Below are positions 14,846 through 25,577 of a DNA stretch of 64,000 bases, in pieces. Made by a program: the position numbers and the translations under genes. Every line of letters begins with the position of its first letter. Within the stretch, counting starts at the first letter, position 1. The notes under the pieces are model-generated. The model saw nothing but the letters and a program-made list of their open reading frames with translations, had not been told where the DNA came from and did not search any database. The stretch comes from Chrysomallon squamiferum (taxonomy: Eukaryota > Mollusca > Gastropoda > Neomphalida > Peltospiridae), in assembly GCA_012295275.1 (NCBI GenBank), contig CM022672.1, forward strand, positions 29,488,472 through 29,552,471. The letters run 5' to 3'.

Positions 14846-17800
14846 ATATTTTTATTATCAGTTGTCAAAACTTGGTTCAGGTCCAGTGCTTGACAACTCG
14901 TTATCAAATGATGATCACGTGGTGTAATATGTAGTCTTCGGAAATTGTCGGAGAAGCCGAAAACAACAATATTATCATTTCTCTCCTCTTGCTACTTATA
15001 TACTAGTTTTTATGTTCATTTTCTTTTTGTATTTTTTTTTTCTTTTTCTTTCTTTCTTTCTTTCTTACTATTTATTTATTTATTGCTTGTTTTGTTTTTT
15101 TTGCTGTTGTTGTTGCTTTTTTTTTAATTTTTGTTTTTTTATTTTTATTTTTAATCCGGTTTCGATTTCAGAAATATGGCCTGAAAGTACACCTACGAAA
15201 TCCAAATTCGTACACGCCATTGATTACACCAGGGGGAAAGAATGGAACAGCGAGATCGTTACTGTTGGGGAGAGACAGAGAAGAGAACAGCAAACAAATA
15301 GCGCAGTTCTCCGAGAAGGATGCTAAGGTCAGGATTACCTTTCATTAAAATATTTCCACAGTTACAACTGATTTATAATAATAATAATGAAATTTAAAGA
15401 AAAAATAAAAAATAAAAAATAAAAATAAATAATAAATTATAATATAAGCCACGATCCATTCTTATTCTTAAACATATATCTGTAACTATCTATCTATCTA
15501 TCTATCTATAATAGAAATAATAATAAAAAATAAAAGAAATAAAAACTTCCTGATAAACTAAAGATAAACTGTGTTTTCAGCGATTTGCTTTGTTATTTTC
15601 CTGGTTCTGTATCGGCAAAGAATAACAATAGAGCATGAAATTAAGACTTATTTTCTTAAAGACTCGTAGGTTTCTAGATCGCTTTTTTTTTATAACAATT
15701 AATCTAGTAGATTAGATAATTAAGGATGAAAAATTCTGGCTGCCATCCTTATACTGGTTTCTTTTTTATGTTAGATCAAGATCATAATCCTGATCTAACT
15801 TCTGATATTGTTTTAGAATACAATTGATAAACAGATATATATGGGTGTTACTTTGGAGTGTGATCTACAACTTAAACAGCGACGATAAAAGAAATGTCAG
15901 TTTATAAGATTGTATATTCCTTTAACTTTAACAGGTAAAGTAATACTTTTAGATTATTATACATATATAAGAACATCACTTCCAGGCTTGTTTCATCGAT
16001 AAAATTATTCATCTTTTTAGCCCTTGTATCTATAAATTATAAATATATAATAAAAAAAATTAAAAAAAAATAAAAATAAAAAAAAAACATAAAAAAATAT
16101 AATAATAATTAAAATTAATCTGTAGAATTTGCTTGTTGTAGAATAAGCGCACAGATCACACACGTTTGATTTTCTTGTGTTTCTAGCAGATATTCGTTCA
16201 TTCGATATACTTATTCACCTTTTACGGTCAGTTCGTCGATAAATTATAACTATATAATAAAAAGACGAGAATAAACAAAATAATAATTAAAATAAGCGCG
16301 TAAAATTGTCTCGGTATAGATCACTAGATCGCGTAGATCACGCGCCAAAGCAGGATTTTTTCGATGTCGATCACTGCATCTTGTGTATTAACACGCCAAA
16401 GTAGCACCCATATGTCTGTGTGTATGTATATATGATAAGACTAAGGTTATTGTTTTTGTTCTATGACAACAAATACTGCTACAACTACAACTATTGCTAC
16501 TACTACTTTTACTACTACAACTGCTGCTGCTGCTCTTTGCATAATAGTTTAGTAATAAAATGCATGCAAGATCAAATCAAAGATAATATTGTTAAAAATA
16601 TATTTTAAAAATTTATATAATCACGAATATTTCGAGCAATACTTAAGGCAGGGTATAGCACGTATTGTCAGTGTTTGAAAACGTGACGTACATCGTTTAT
16701 CTCACGTCGAAGCTTATGTACAAGTCTAATTTGTTAGTTTAATAGGCTAAAATATTTCACCAACATGACATCTCTTATTTATTTATTTAATGTGTGTGTG
16801 TGTGTGTTTATTTCAAGTATTGCTATTCCTTTTTAATTTAATTAAAGTATTAATTATATCCACTATAATGGTGGGTAACTCCACGTTCGCAATTTGTCCT
16901 GTTTATTGTAAAGCTTGTCTTACACAGATTTACACAGACTACGAGGATCTGTTGGAAAGAATAGTAACAGCAATGCAATCAGTTTTAGACCACGCCCCTG
17001 TGTCAATCACAACTCTCTCTAACGCCTCCCTCAGAGAAAAATGGGAAAATCTTCGATCAGTAAAAGCATTACTTACATCAGGTAAAATATTAATACTGTC
17101 CGTTCCGGCCTAAGCTCCGGAACAAGTAGTTGTGCTGTTATCCTTGGGATTAATATATATATATATATTTATTTATTTATGTATTATACCGTTGTGCTGT
17201 TCCACTGCTATCTAGCTGTTATTATAGTCGTTTTCTTTTAGAAATGATACTGATTAAAGTTACAGAATTTTGTTGTTCATTTACGACAAATAGATTAATG
17301 AGACCGAGTACCCGTTTCCTGTGGACTCAGTTGTATTACACTTTTTGTACTGTTCCACTGCTATAACTTATGTCCTGCTTATGACAATCACAAACGTTTG
17401 AGGGTGATTATTATTTTTGTTCATTACCACGTACAATTCTGAAAAACACGTATGCTTTTTAATGACCATTAAATAGCAATTACTGCTGCTCATCCAAAAC
17501 TTTTATCAGCTGTTTCGGCAAAATCATTTCGAATTTATTCTAGGAGGTTATTTCGGTGATTATTCATAAATATGATATTAATGCAAAATAACGAAGGCGT
17601 TTCTATAAAAGAGGCTTTCACCCACGTTCAAGCATACTTACCTGGTACGGGAGGTTACCATGATCCGCAAGGTGGTCCTCCCAGGGCGAGGCCTTTCCAT
17701 TGCACTCCGGTTGGGCTGACCCCTGCGATCGCCCCAAATGCGGGCGACTCGAGTACGTAATTTTTTAGTGTGGGGGTCTGCGTTCGCGCTAACCCCTGAA

Positions 17801-18641
17801 AATTCAAAACGAAAAACAGTTTCTAAAAAACCTCTCAAAATGCCCGTACTGCAAAACGTCTTTCTCTCATTCACTTGGATATTAACTTAAAATTCAAAAT
17901 TAAAAACAGTTTCTGAAAACTTATTGTTACATATTTTTTGTTTTCGTTGTCTTCGTCTTTTATTTTTATTAGTGTTCTATGTAGTTGAAAAAGTGTCAAT
18001 TTTATTTTCAGTTAAAAATCTAGGAAAAGACTTACCTGTATTCTATCAATTTATGACGGCTCCTGCACAAAAGGTAGTTTAGATAGAAAATGTAGTTTAT
18101 GGTTATTTTAATATAATCATCTGAATTTGTTTTAAAGTTATATGTACTGGTGTCATCAAATAGCTAAATCGCGCTCATTTATTTGTTTACTGTTTAGTTT
18201 TGTTTTCCTTTTTTTTTCTTCTGTTCGTATAATGTTTGTATATTTTACAGTTGTATACTTACAGTTATATATGGTGTGACATCATGAATAGCCTGTGCAT
18301 TCTATATTCAGCTTCTGTTCGTATTACTATTATAGTTAGTACTGTCCATTATAATTACTGTAATTGCAGTTACTATTCCATTACTATTAATTACTACTGC
18401 CCTGTAATATTTTTCAATTTCGTTTTTCATTCAAATTATTATTATTGTTTTGTAATTGTTATGCTAATGTTCTTACTTATCACTTTTATTATTATTATTT
18501 TTTTTAAATTAATTTATTTTTTTACTCAGATACTTGACCAGTGGTTTGAATCGGAGCCTCTAAAAGCTACTCTGGCCACAGACTCTGTCATAGGCGCCAT
18601 GATAACTCCTAAAATGCCTGGAAGTGGGCACGTACATAGTA

Positions 18642-18688
<47 letters not shown>

Positions 18689-19341
18689 TTCAGTTCTTGT
18701 GGTATAAGGATACCCAAGTTTTACGAAGTAATTTGTTTCTAATGATAATTTGTAAAATTAAATAAATTTACGGACAGACACCAAATGCATTAATTGGAGT
18801 TGTCTTCTCATGGAAATAAAGGAGATAAAATATTTTAACTTTAAAGCTGACCGATAATGAAACAATTCTGTATTTAAATATTATTAATATTTAATACGTA
18901 AATGATAATGAAACAATTCCATATTTAAATGTTATTAATATTTAATACATAAATGAAATAAAGTAAAACTTCTGAGGTTATTTGTTTGTTTATTTATTTA
19001 ATTTTTAAATGAAATAAAACTTTTCAGGTATGTTCTTCTTCATCACGTAATGGGGGAACTAGAAGGCGTGAAAGGGGCCTGGGGGTACGTTGAAGGTGGA
19101 ATGGGAGGGGTTTCCAAGGCTATTGCAAACTGTGCAGAAGACCATGGAGCCAGCATCTTTGTAAATAGAGTGAGTAAATATTAATAACAAATAACAGAAG
19201 AAAGAAAAAGGAAAATAAGAGAAAACAAAATTTTATAATATATTTATTAATGATATTTTATTTTCTGTTAAGAGACAATTATTCTAATATAGGAGAGATC
19301 TGGTTTCTATTTGTATCTGTTTTTTATTTATTATTTCTTTG

Positions 19342-19381
<40 letters not shown>

Positions 19382-22300
19382 ATTTTTCTTCTTTTTTTTC
19401 TATTTTATTCCTTTTCTTCTATCATTTTATTTCTTCTCTTTTTTTTCATATTGTCATTTTAAAAAAAAAGAATTATTATGATTATAATTTTGTATTTTAA
19501 AGATCTGGTCCAGCTTTAAAATCCTTATTTCATGATTCTTTTTTTCTGTCTATATTTCTTGGTGTGAATTATATAATATTTGCAAAACACTTTTTGTATG
19601 TTCTGTTTTATGGTATGAACAGCATTTGTTTCAACGGTATAGAATGTTATGTGATTACTGTCCTGGGTAGAATTTGTAATTACACTTCCATTAACTGAGT
19701 AAGTATCTGTGTTTTTTTTTTTTTTGTTTGCTTGTATTGTGCTCTACCAGTTTACTGTTTTGGGTAGTAAATTTATCTTTCTCTTATACTGAGCAGGTGC
19801 TAGTGCATTGGTTCTTTTCCCAGTTGAATCTATATAAAGTTTTGTATCAAAATGGAAAACTATTTCACATTTAACATTATGGAAGCTGCACAAGTTAGAG
19901 TGACTTTTTGTGCACATTAAAAGGTGGACAACATTTGTATTACAACCAGAAAAAATTCTGTGTAAACAGAAAGCATAAAGAGAGAAAATTTACTTGAGGT
20001 ATACTACATCGCAACGTAGAGCTTAACGATACAGTATAGAGAGTCTGTTTCTTCCACTACACAGTGTATTTGGTGCTACACACAAAAGGTAGGCTTGGTA
20101 ACAGAATATTCTGAGAATGATGAAATACAAAAGGTAGTAATATGTGCTTTAGCCGTTCAGATGGTTCCATTGGATAAATGAAGACATTTGGGCTGAAAAT
20201 ATATATCCCCAAGGTGCACAGATGACACAACTGATGGACTATGTTATGGATATGTGGATAGAAGGACCATAGTCACTAGAAATATGGAACTATTTTGGCA
20301 ATGATACCAATAACCACTTGGAAGGATGGCATCACAAGATAAACAAAACTGTCCAGAAGAATAATCTGAACATTTTTGAGATGGTAGGGCTTCTGAAACA
20401 TGAGCTATTTGTATTGGAAGTAAAACTGCACCGAAAGACTAGCAGATCAACAACCACATCACCAACATGGAGTACACAGATCACTTCGGAGAACTTCTAC
20501 ATCTCAGCTGATCACTGCGAGAATAAAAAAAATTTGAACTACAAATACAAATATTGTTATAACTAAAATTTATTTTAAAATGAATTCTATCTATGTAATA
20601 TATTTTCTATGGGAAAATATATATATAAAAGATCCCTTGCTGGTGTATTATTCTGTGGTACTTACTTAAGCTTGAAAACTTAGTAACAAACTAAGATAAC
20701 ATATTTTAATAACTAAAAGATTAGTTACAAAGTTAAGGTAACCAAGTGGGCTTAATGAGAATAATATTATCTATTAATGCTATTTGCCTTTATACTGTAT
20801 TGTTAGAATCGTACAAACTATTACCACTGATGGTCAGTTTATTTGATATATATATAAAATAATTACCCATATTCAATTCTTGTTGGTGTTGTTATTCTCT
20901 AGTGGATACAGAATAGTCATTTAGTAGTTTAAGCTGTCTCAGATCATTAACACCTTGTCACGTGATGCTGTTATTGTCTGCTACCCTTTAGACTAGTCAC
21001 CGTGACACTTGGTCTTGCCTAATTTGTGTTATTTTTAATTTTTATATAGTATCTTGAATATTGATTATTCTTTCATGAATTAATTTCTTTAATTCCTGCA
21101 TTATTCCTCCTATTCCAAGATTTTTGCAAAAGCTTGTTAATCTTGAGAAATATTTCAGTAGTTCCATGCCAAATGAATTCTTTCAAAAGTTGTAACAACA
21201 AATTAGAATGTTTCTATATTTTCAGGCAGTTGACAAAATACTACACGACTCGAATCACAGAGTGTCTGGCATTCTGCTGAAAGACGGGAGTGAGATCAAA
21301 GCGAAATGTGTCTTATCAAACACCACACCCAAAATAACCTTCCTTGAACTGTTGTCTGAGGCAGGTACAGTTTAGAACATTTAAAATAAGTAAAACTAGT
21401 TTATCATTCACCTGTTTGAGCATGTGTGTTCATATGTACTTCTCAGTTTTTGTTAGTATTTTTAATGTACTTTTTCTGTATTTTCTTTTATTTATTATTA
21501 GTTTATAAATCATTTTATGGTCTTCCTCTGTGTATTTGTGTAGTGTGTGTATTGATCTGCACGTCTCTGTTTTTGTTTGTATTTATAATGACTTTTGTTT
21601 TTCTTTGGGTTTACTCTTTTGTTTTTCTCTTTTTTGATAAGTTTATAAACTAGTTTATGGTCTACCTGACTGTGCTTTGCATGAGAATGTGTATTTATTC
21701 CTCTCTGTTTTTGTTTTTTAAATTTGTTTTTATTTGAGTTTATTTTGCTTTTGCTGTACATAGGATCAGTAGCTCCGTGTAATTGAGTTTGCTAATTTGT
21801 AGTGAATATGTGGTTTATATGTGTCTGTGTGCTACCCGTGTGTTTCTGGGTGTTTGAGTGCATTTTTATAGTGTTTTTCTGGCTGTATGTCTGCTTGTTT
21901 GAATTCAGTCTGCCTTTATTTATTTGTACAGTCAAACTATTTATAACACCAACACTAGTGCTCAGCTGATTTTTGGTTCTATAATGAAATGACTGGTAAA
22001 ACAAGTTTTCTGAGATTATGATTTACCATGTGCACAAAAACTTGATACTAGACCCCAGATACCTCCATGTATATCTGATTCTCTCAGAGAACAACAAACA
22101 GTATACTGACTTGTATATCTCTGTAGTCTGGTCACCTATGTTCTTATCTTTCATGTTTTCTCAAAGAACTGCATGTTAGATGTTTGTTTGTCTGATGTCA
22201 GAGAATTGGTGCAAGATTCTGTGTTGTTCACAACACAAAACATGAGGTAAGGGGAGGATCTCATAAGATTATGTAACATAATTTATCTGTCTCTCTGTTA

Positions 22301-22802
22301 CTATGCAGTCACATGCATTTAAATAGCATTTTCTGTTGACAGAGATCTCTTCCTGGTGACCTGGTGAAAGAAATCTCTCTCTTCAACTACTCGTCTCCTG
22401 TCACAAAAATAAATGGTAAAAAATAAATATATATCCTTCATTTCATTTCATTTCATCATTTCATCTCATTTCATTTCTTTATTTCATCATTTTATTTCAT
22501 CATTTCATCTTATTTCATTTCTTTATTTCATCATTTTATTTCATTTCATCATTCCATCTCATTTCAATTCTTTATTTCATTTCATCATTCCATCTCATTT
22601 CAATTCTTTATTTCATTATTTCATTTCATTATTTGATTATTTCATTTCATTATTTCATTTAATTATTTCATTTCTTTATTTCAATTTATTACTTTGTTTA
22701 ATTTAATTTTATCTAAAAAGAGAATGGATTAATAACATCTTAAATGGATTATAACTGTCACTACTAGTTACTCCTTGTTAAAATGATATCTCTTTCGCTT
22801 TC

Positions 22803-22864
<62 letters not shown>

Positions 22865-23059
22865 TTGCAGTTAACAGACTACCAAATTTCACAGCTGATC
22901 CTAACAAATACGACAACCAACCAATGCCCCACCACCAAACTACCATCCATCTCAACTGTGAACACAGCCAGCTGATAGACCACGCCTACATAGACTGCCT
23001 GCAGGGCCACCTACCTTCTAGGTACCAGTGTAGCAAGTTACATTGCTTAATCTTTTTAT

Positions 23060-23137
<78 letters not shown>

Positions 23138-23538
23138 GATTTATGGAATGTGTGAGTGTGCATTTTTTGAAGGGTAAGCTGTTCCTGTGTGTGTATGAAA
23201 GCATGTGCGTTACATGGATATTTCTTTATTCTGTTTTTTTTATTTTTATAATTTGTATATTGTCATCATCATCATCATTGTCATCATTATTGTTATTTTT
23301 TCACATGATAATGCATTATATACATATTTAATCTGAAATAAATATGTTTTTATATATATATATATATATATATATTTAGGCCAATGATTGAAATGACAAT
23401 TCCATCTGTTCTGGACCACACCCTAGCCCCTCCTGGGTGTCATGTGGTACTGCTGTTCACACAATACACACCCTACCATCTGGCCAATGGTCAAGAGTGG
23501 GACAGTGAGAGAAAAAATGAATATACAAATATTGGTAT

Positions 23539-23599
<61 letters not shown>

Positions 23600-24133
23600 C
23601 AGCTCGCATAAAATAAAAAAAGAAGAAAGAAAAAGATAAATTCTGCAAGATTATTTTATGTTATAGCAATGTTATGTTATAATTATATTATTTTATATTA
23701 TTTATTTGCTTATTATGCTTTAACATAAAACCTGAAGTCATGACTTAGCAAAAATTATTGATTATTGTACGTAAGATTAGCAAACTGTATTTGTTCACTT
23801 TCTAAATATGTGTGTTTGTGTTTGTATATTTGTCTATCTATATAACTACAATAAAAAAAAAAATCGAATAGGATTTTAAGCTAAGCTTAATGTAATATTA
23901 ATATTCTGACACACTTCCAGTAAAATTATGTTCTCTATGTTTGATTTACAGTTTTTGAAACAATAGAAAACTACGCACCCGGTTTTATAGACAGCGTTGT
24001 TGGAGTTGACATTCTTTCACCGCCAGATCTGGAACATGAATTTGGACTCACTGGAGGGGTAAGCTGTGGACATGACACGCCTTAATAAAAAATACCTCAT
24101 AGTGCATACGAAGTGGCATTATAACCTTTCTCT

Positions 24134-24173
<40 letters not shown>

Positions 24174-24787
24174 GAACAACAACCACAATGACAATGATAA
24201 TAACAATAACAGCAACAACAAACAAGAACAAGAATAATAATAATAATGATAAAGATGATGAGTAACAATAACAACAACAACAACAACAACAAAAATAATA
24301 ACCACTACCATTAAGTTAATACTAAGATGGTTTGTGCTTAATCAAATCCTCATTCATTCATTCATTCACTGATTTATTCATTCTTTCATTCTTGTCTCAG
24401 AATATATTCCACTGGACCATGTCACTGGATCAGTTGTTCATTCTTTTTTATTCATTCATCCATCCATCCATCCATTTACTGATTTATTCATTCTTTCATT
24501 CTTGTCTCAGAATATATTCCACGGGGCGATGTCACTGGATCAGCTGTACCTGTCACGACCACACACGTCTCTGTGTAGCTACAGAACTCCAGTCAGAGGT
24601 CTCTACCTGTGTGGCAGCTCTACACATCCAGGTAATTATATGTCCAGTCTAGGCATACCTGAATATTAGTTTGGCAAAAGATAAAAAAGACAACAACATA
24701 TAATTATATCTGTGTATATTAATGAAGACTGGGTATTTATGATGTGAATATAAAATGGTCAAATATAATTTAGTTTAAGTATGCTAA

Positions 24788-24840
<53 letters not shown>

Positions 24841-25577
24841 TATATATGCACATATATGTATATTTGAATGTCTGGACAAACATGAACATACATTCTTGCA
24901 CCACATACACACAGATATCAGATATACATATGCATACACAGACACACACACATATTGGGGATAGTAATAATAAATAAAATAAATAAATAAATAAATAAAT
25001 AAAATTACCTAAAGAACACTGAATTCACAGCATTTCAATGTAAAAGATTCCAGTTTTGTCTTGCAAGCTGAAGATTTGCTTCCATTACTTACAACTGGAT
25101 TTTGATTCATGTTTGTCAGTTTTTTGTATTGATTTCTCTCATATGTGCTGGTAACAAGTGCTTGTACATTTAACATCATATTTCTAGGGGTGGGGGGATG
25201 GGTAGAGAGAGGACTAGAAAGAGTGAATGTTATATATATTTGAGCATTTATTGGTATTTAATGTGTATCTGCGGATGTTTACATGTGTGTATAAATGTGT
25301 TAATGAGCATGTGTGTGTGTGTGAAACCTGTGCATGTTTGTATATTTATATGTACAGTTTAAACAAGTGATAAAATACATGGTGGAAAACAAAACAATAA
25401 AAACAAAAAAGTATCCAAACTGGATTTGTCAGTGTACTAAGTCATACCAAAAGAATTCGTCTTCAATTTAGAGGCTGAAAATAATTTTCCAACTGTTTTA
25501 CAGGTGGAGGTGTGATGGGCTCACCTGGAAGACTGGCTGCCCTGACTCTTCTCTCAGATTACAAATCACTTAAATAG
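12198..25577 (+). CDS. PYROXD2: PYROXD2, FAD-dependent oxidoreductase-like mitochondrial protein, 16 exons
   Basis: Exons: 12198-12327, 13008-13027, 13300-13393, 14551-14624, 15172-15327, 16928-17081, 18012-18073, 18530-18627, 19028-19169, 21226-21360, 22343-22415, 22865-23021, 23380-23534, 23952-24058, 24511-24631, 25504-25577. They sum to 1752 nt, 583 aa, against about 581 in human. The N-terminus ([15 protein letters not shown]) is Arg-rich and fits a mitochondrial presequence. A dinucleotide-binding GAGHNG motif spans the exon 1/2 junction, followed by [15 protein letters not shown]. Later hallmarks are [67 protein letters not shown]-type and GSSTHPGGGVMG-type segments. Known family members are mitochondrial matrix proteins linked to respiratory function; the substrate is unproven. 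Introns 8 and 10 keep frame only with GC donors. Intron 6 holds a U1 snRNA gene, intron 9 a MULE fragment. Confidence 0.95.
12358..12518. repeat. Paired (CT)n and (GA)n microsatellites in PYROXD2 intron 1
   Basis: CT dinucleotides at 12358-12408 and GA dinucleotides at 12459-12518 are complementary to each other, 50 bp apart, starting 30 bp after the exon 1 donor. The intron RNA could fold into a long hairpin. Confidence 0.95.
13008..13027 (+). other. PYROXD2: 20-nt microexon 2 of PYROXD2
   Basis: The acceptor TTTTTTGACAG precedes it and the donor GTACGT follows. It encodes the last two bases of a glycine codon plus HNGLIS, the second half of the GAGHNG FAD-binding motif. Skipping it would shift the frame and destroy the motif, so it must be included. 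Confidence 0.9.
17460..17633 (+). promoter_or_regulatory. U1 snRNA gene promoter (copy 1)
   Basis: TATAAAA lies at 17604-17610, i.e. -30 to -24 from the U1 start. Comparison with the displaced promoter of the second U1 gene (55813-55990, reverse strand) shows three shared blocks: ACCATTAAATAGCAATT near -170, GAATTTATTCTAGGAG near -108, and ATAACGAAGGCGTTTC directly before the TATA box. The block just upstream of TATA sits where the snRNA proximal element (PSE) is expected. The shared blocks are seen; the factor assignment is inferred. Confidence 0.75.
17634..17798 (+). ncRNA. U1: U1 spliceosomal snRNA, apparently intact
   Basis: 165 nt aligning end to end with animal U1. The 5' end ATACTTACCTGG carries the ACTTACCTG segment that pairs with 5' splice sites. 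Stem-loop I is closed by GGGAGG/CCTCCC with the GATCCGCAAGG loop (U1-70K site; consensus GATCACGAAG). Stem-loop II has the U1A-binding loop ATTGCACTCC. Stem-loop III pairs GATCGCCC with GGGCGACTC. The Sm site is AATTTTTTAG, and the final hairpin GTCTGCG-TTCG-CGC ends in AACCCCTG. The gene lies in PYROXD2 intron 6, same strand, with its own promoter and 3' box, so it is probably transcribed independently. A second, damaged copy is at 51461-51625. Confidence 0.95.
17799..17842 (+). terminator. Probable snRNA 3' box
   Basis: Downstream of U1 the segment containing AACAGTTTCTAAAAAA fits the loose GTTTN(0-3)AAA pattern of snRNA 3'-end boxes. Conservation with the second U1 copy continues for about 80 more bases (to TTTCTCTCATTCACTT), so the duplicated unit includes 3' flank. 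Confidence 0.5.
18643..18687. repeat. (TG)n microsatellite after the intron 8 donor
   Basis: About 45 bp of TG starting 15 bp after the GC donor of PYROXD2 exon 8. Confidence 0.95.
18851..18953. repeat. Two-copy 52-bp tandem duplication
   Basis: GATAATGAAACAATTC followed by an AT-rich segment ending AATATTTAATAC occurs twice in succession with about four differences, in PYROXD2 intron 8. Confidence 0.8.
19985..20560 (+). pseudogene. MULE-type transposase fragment in PYROXD2 intron 9
   Basis: Frames here give short pieces typical of the C-terminal part of animal MULE transposases: an FHYT segment near 20045, LVTEYSEN and [13 protein letters not shown] at about 20094-20190, then [18 protein letters not shown] (20296-20350), the NNHLEGWH motif being characteristic, followed by [11 protein letters not shown]. 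Several stops and frameshifts separate the pieces, so it is a dead relic. No terminal repeats were seen. Confidence 0.65.
20874..20995 (+). repeat. Dispersed repeat, copy 2
   Basis: Same orientation as the copy at 10984-11108 and about 85% identical by eye; see that entry for landmarks. It lies in PYROXD2 intron 9. Confidence 0.7.
22437..22690. repeat. TTTCATTTCAT-type minisatellite
   Basis: About 250 bp of degenerate CATTTCATTTC units immediately after PYROXD2 exon 11. Confidence 0.9.
23061..23139. repeat. (AG)n microsatellite upstream of PYROXD2 exon 13
   Basis: About 79 bp of AG with one CAG interruption in intron 12. It is complementary to the (TC)n run at 23541-23596 after exon 13. Confidence 0.95.
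23541..23596. repeat. (TC)n microsatellite at the exon 13 donor
   Basis: It begins 7 nt after exon 13 (donor GTATGT at 23535) and runs 56 bp. Confidence 0.95.
24366..24545 (+). repeat. 110-bp-spaced duplication of the exon 15 acceptor
   Basis: The segment 24366-24435 (branch/pyrimidine tract, TTGTCTCAG acceptor, and 35 nt like the start of exon 15) recurs at 24476-24545, exactly 110 bp later. The downstream copy is the one whose reading frame continues as PYROXD2; the upstream copy carries substitutions (CACTGGACC for CACGGGGCG) and is a decoy. Confidence 0.85.
24790..24838. repeat. (CA)n microsatellite
   Basis: About 48 bp of CA in PYROXD2 intron 15. Confidence 0.95.

Noticed and set aside
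17572-17760. 62-aa plus-strand and 78-aa minus-strand ORFs
   Set aside because: They overlap the U1 snRNA gene, which explains the conservation.
18632-18640. GT donor for PYROXD2 exon 8
   Set aside because: Using it shifts exon 9 into a frame with an early stop; the GC donor at 18628 keeps the conserved protein.
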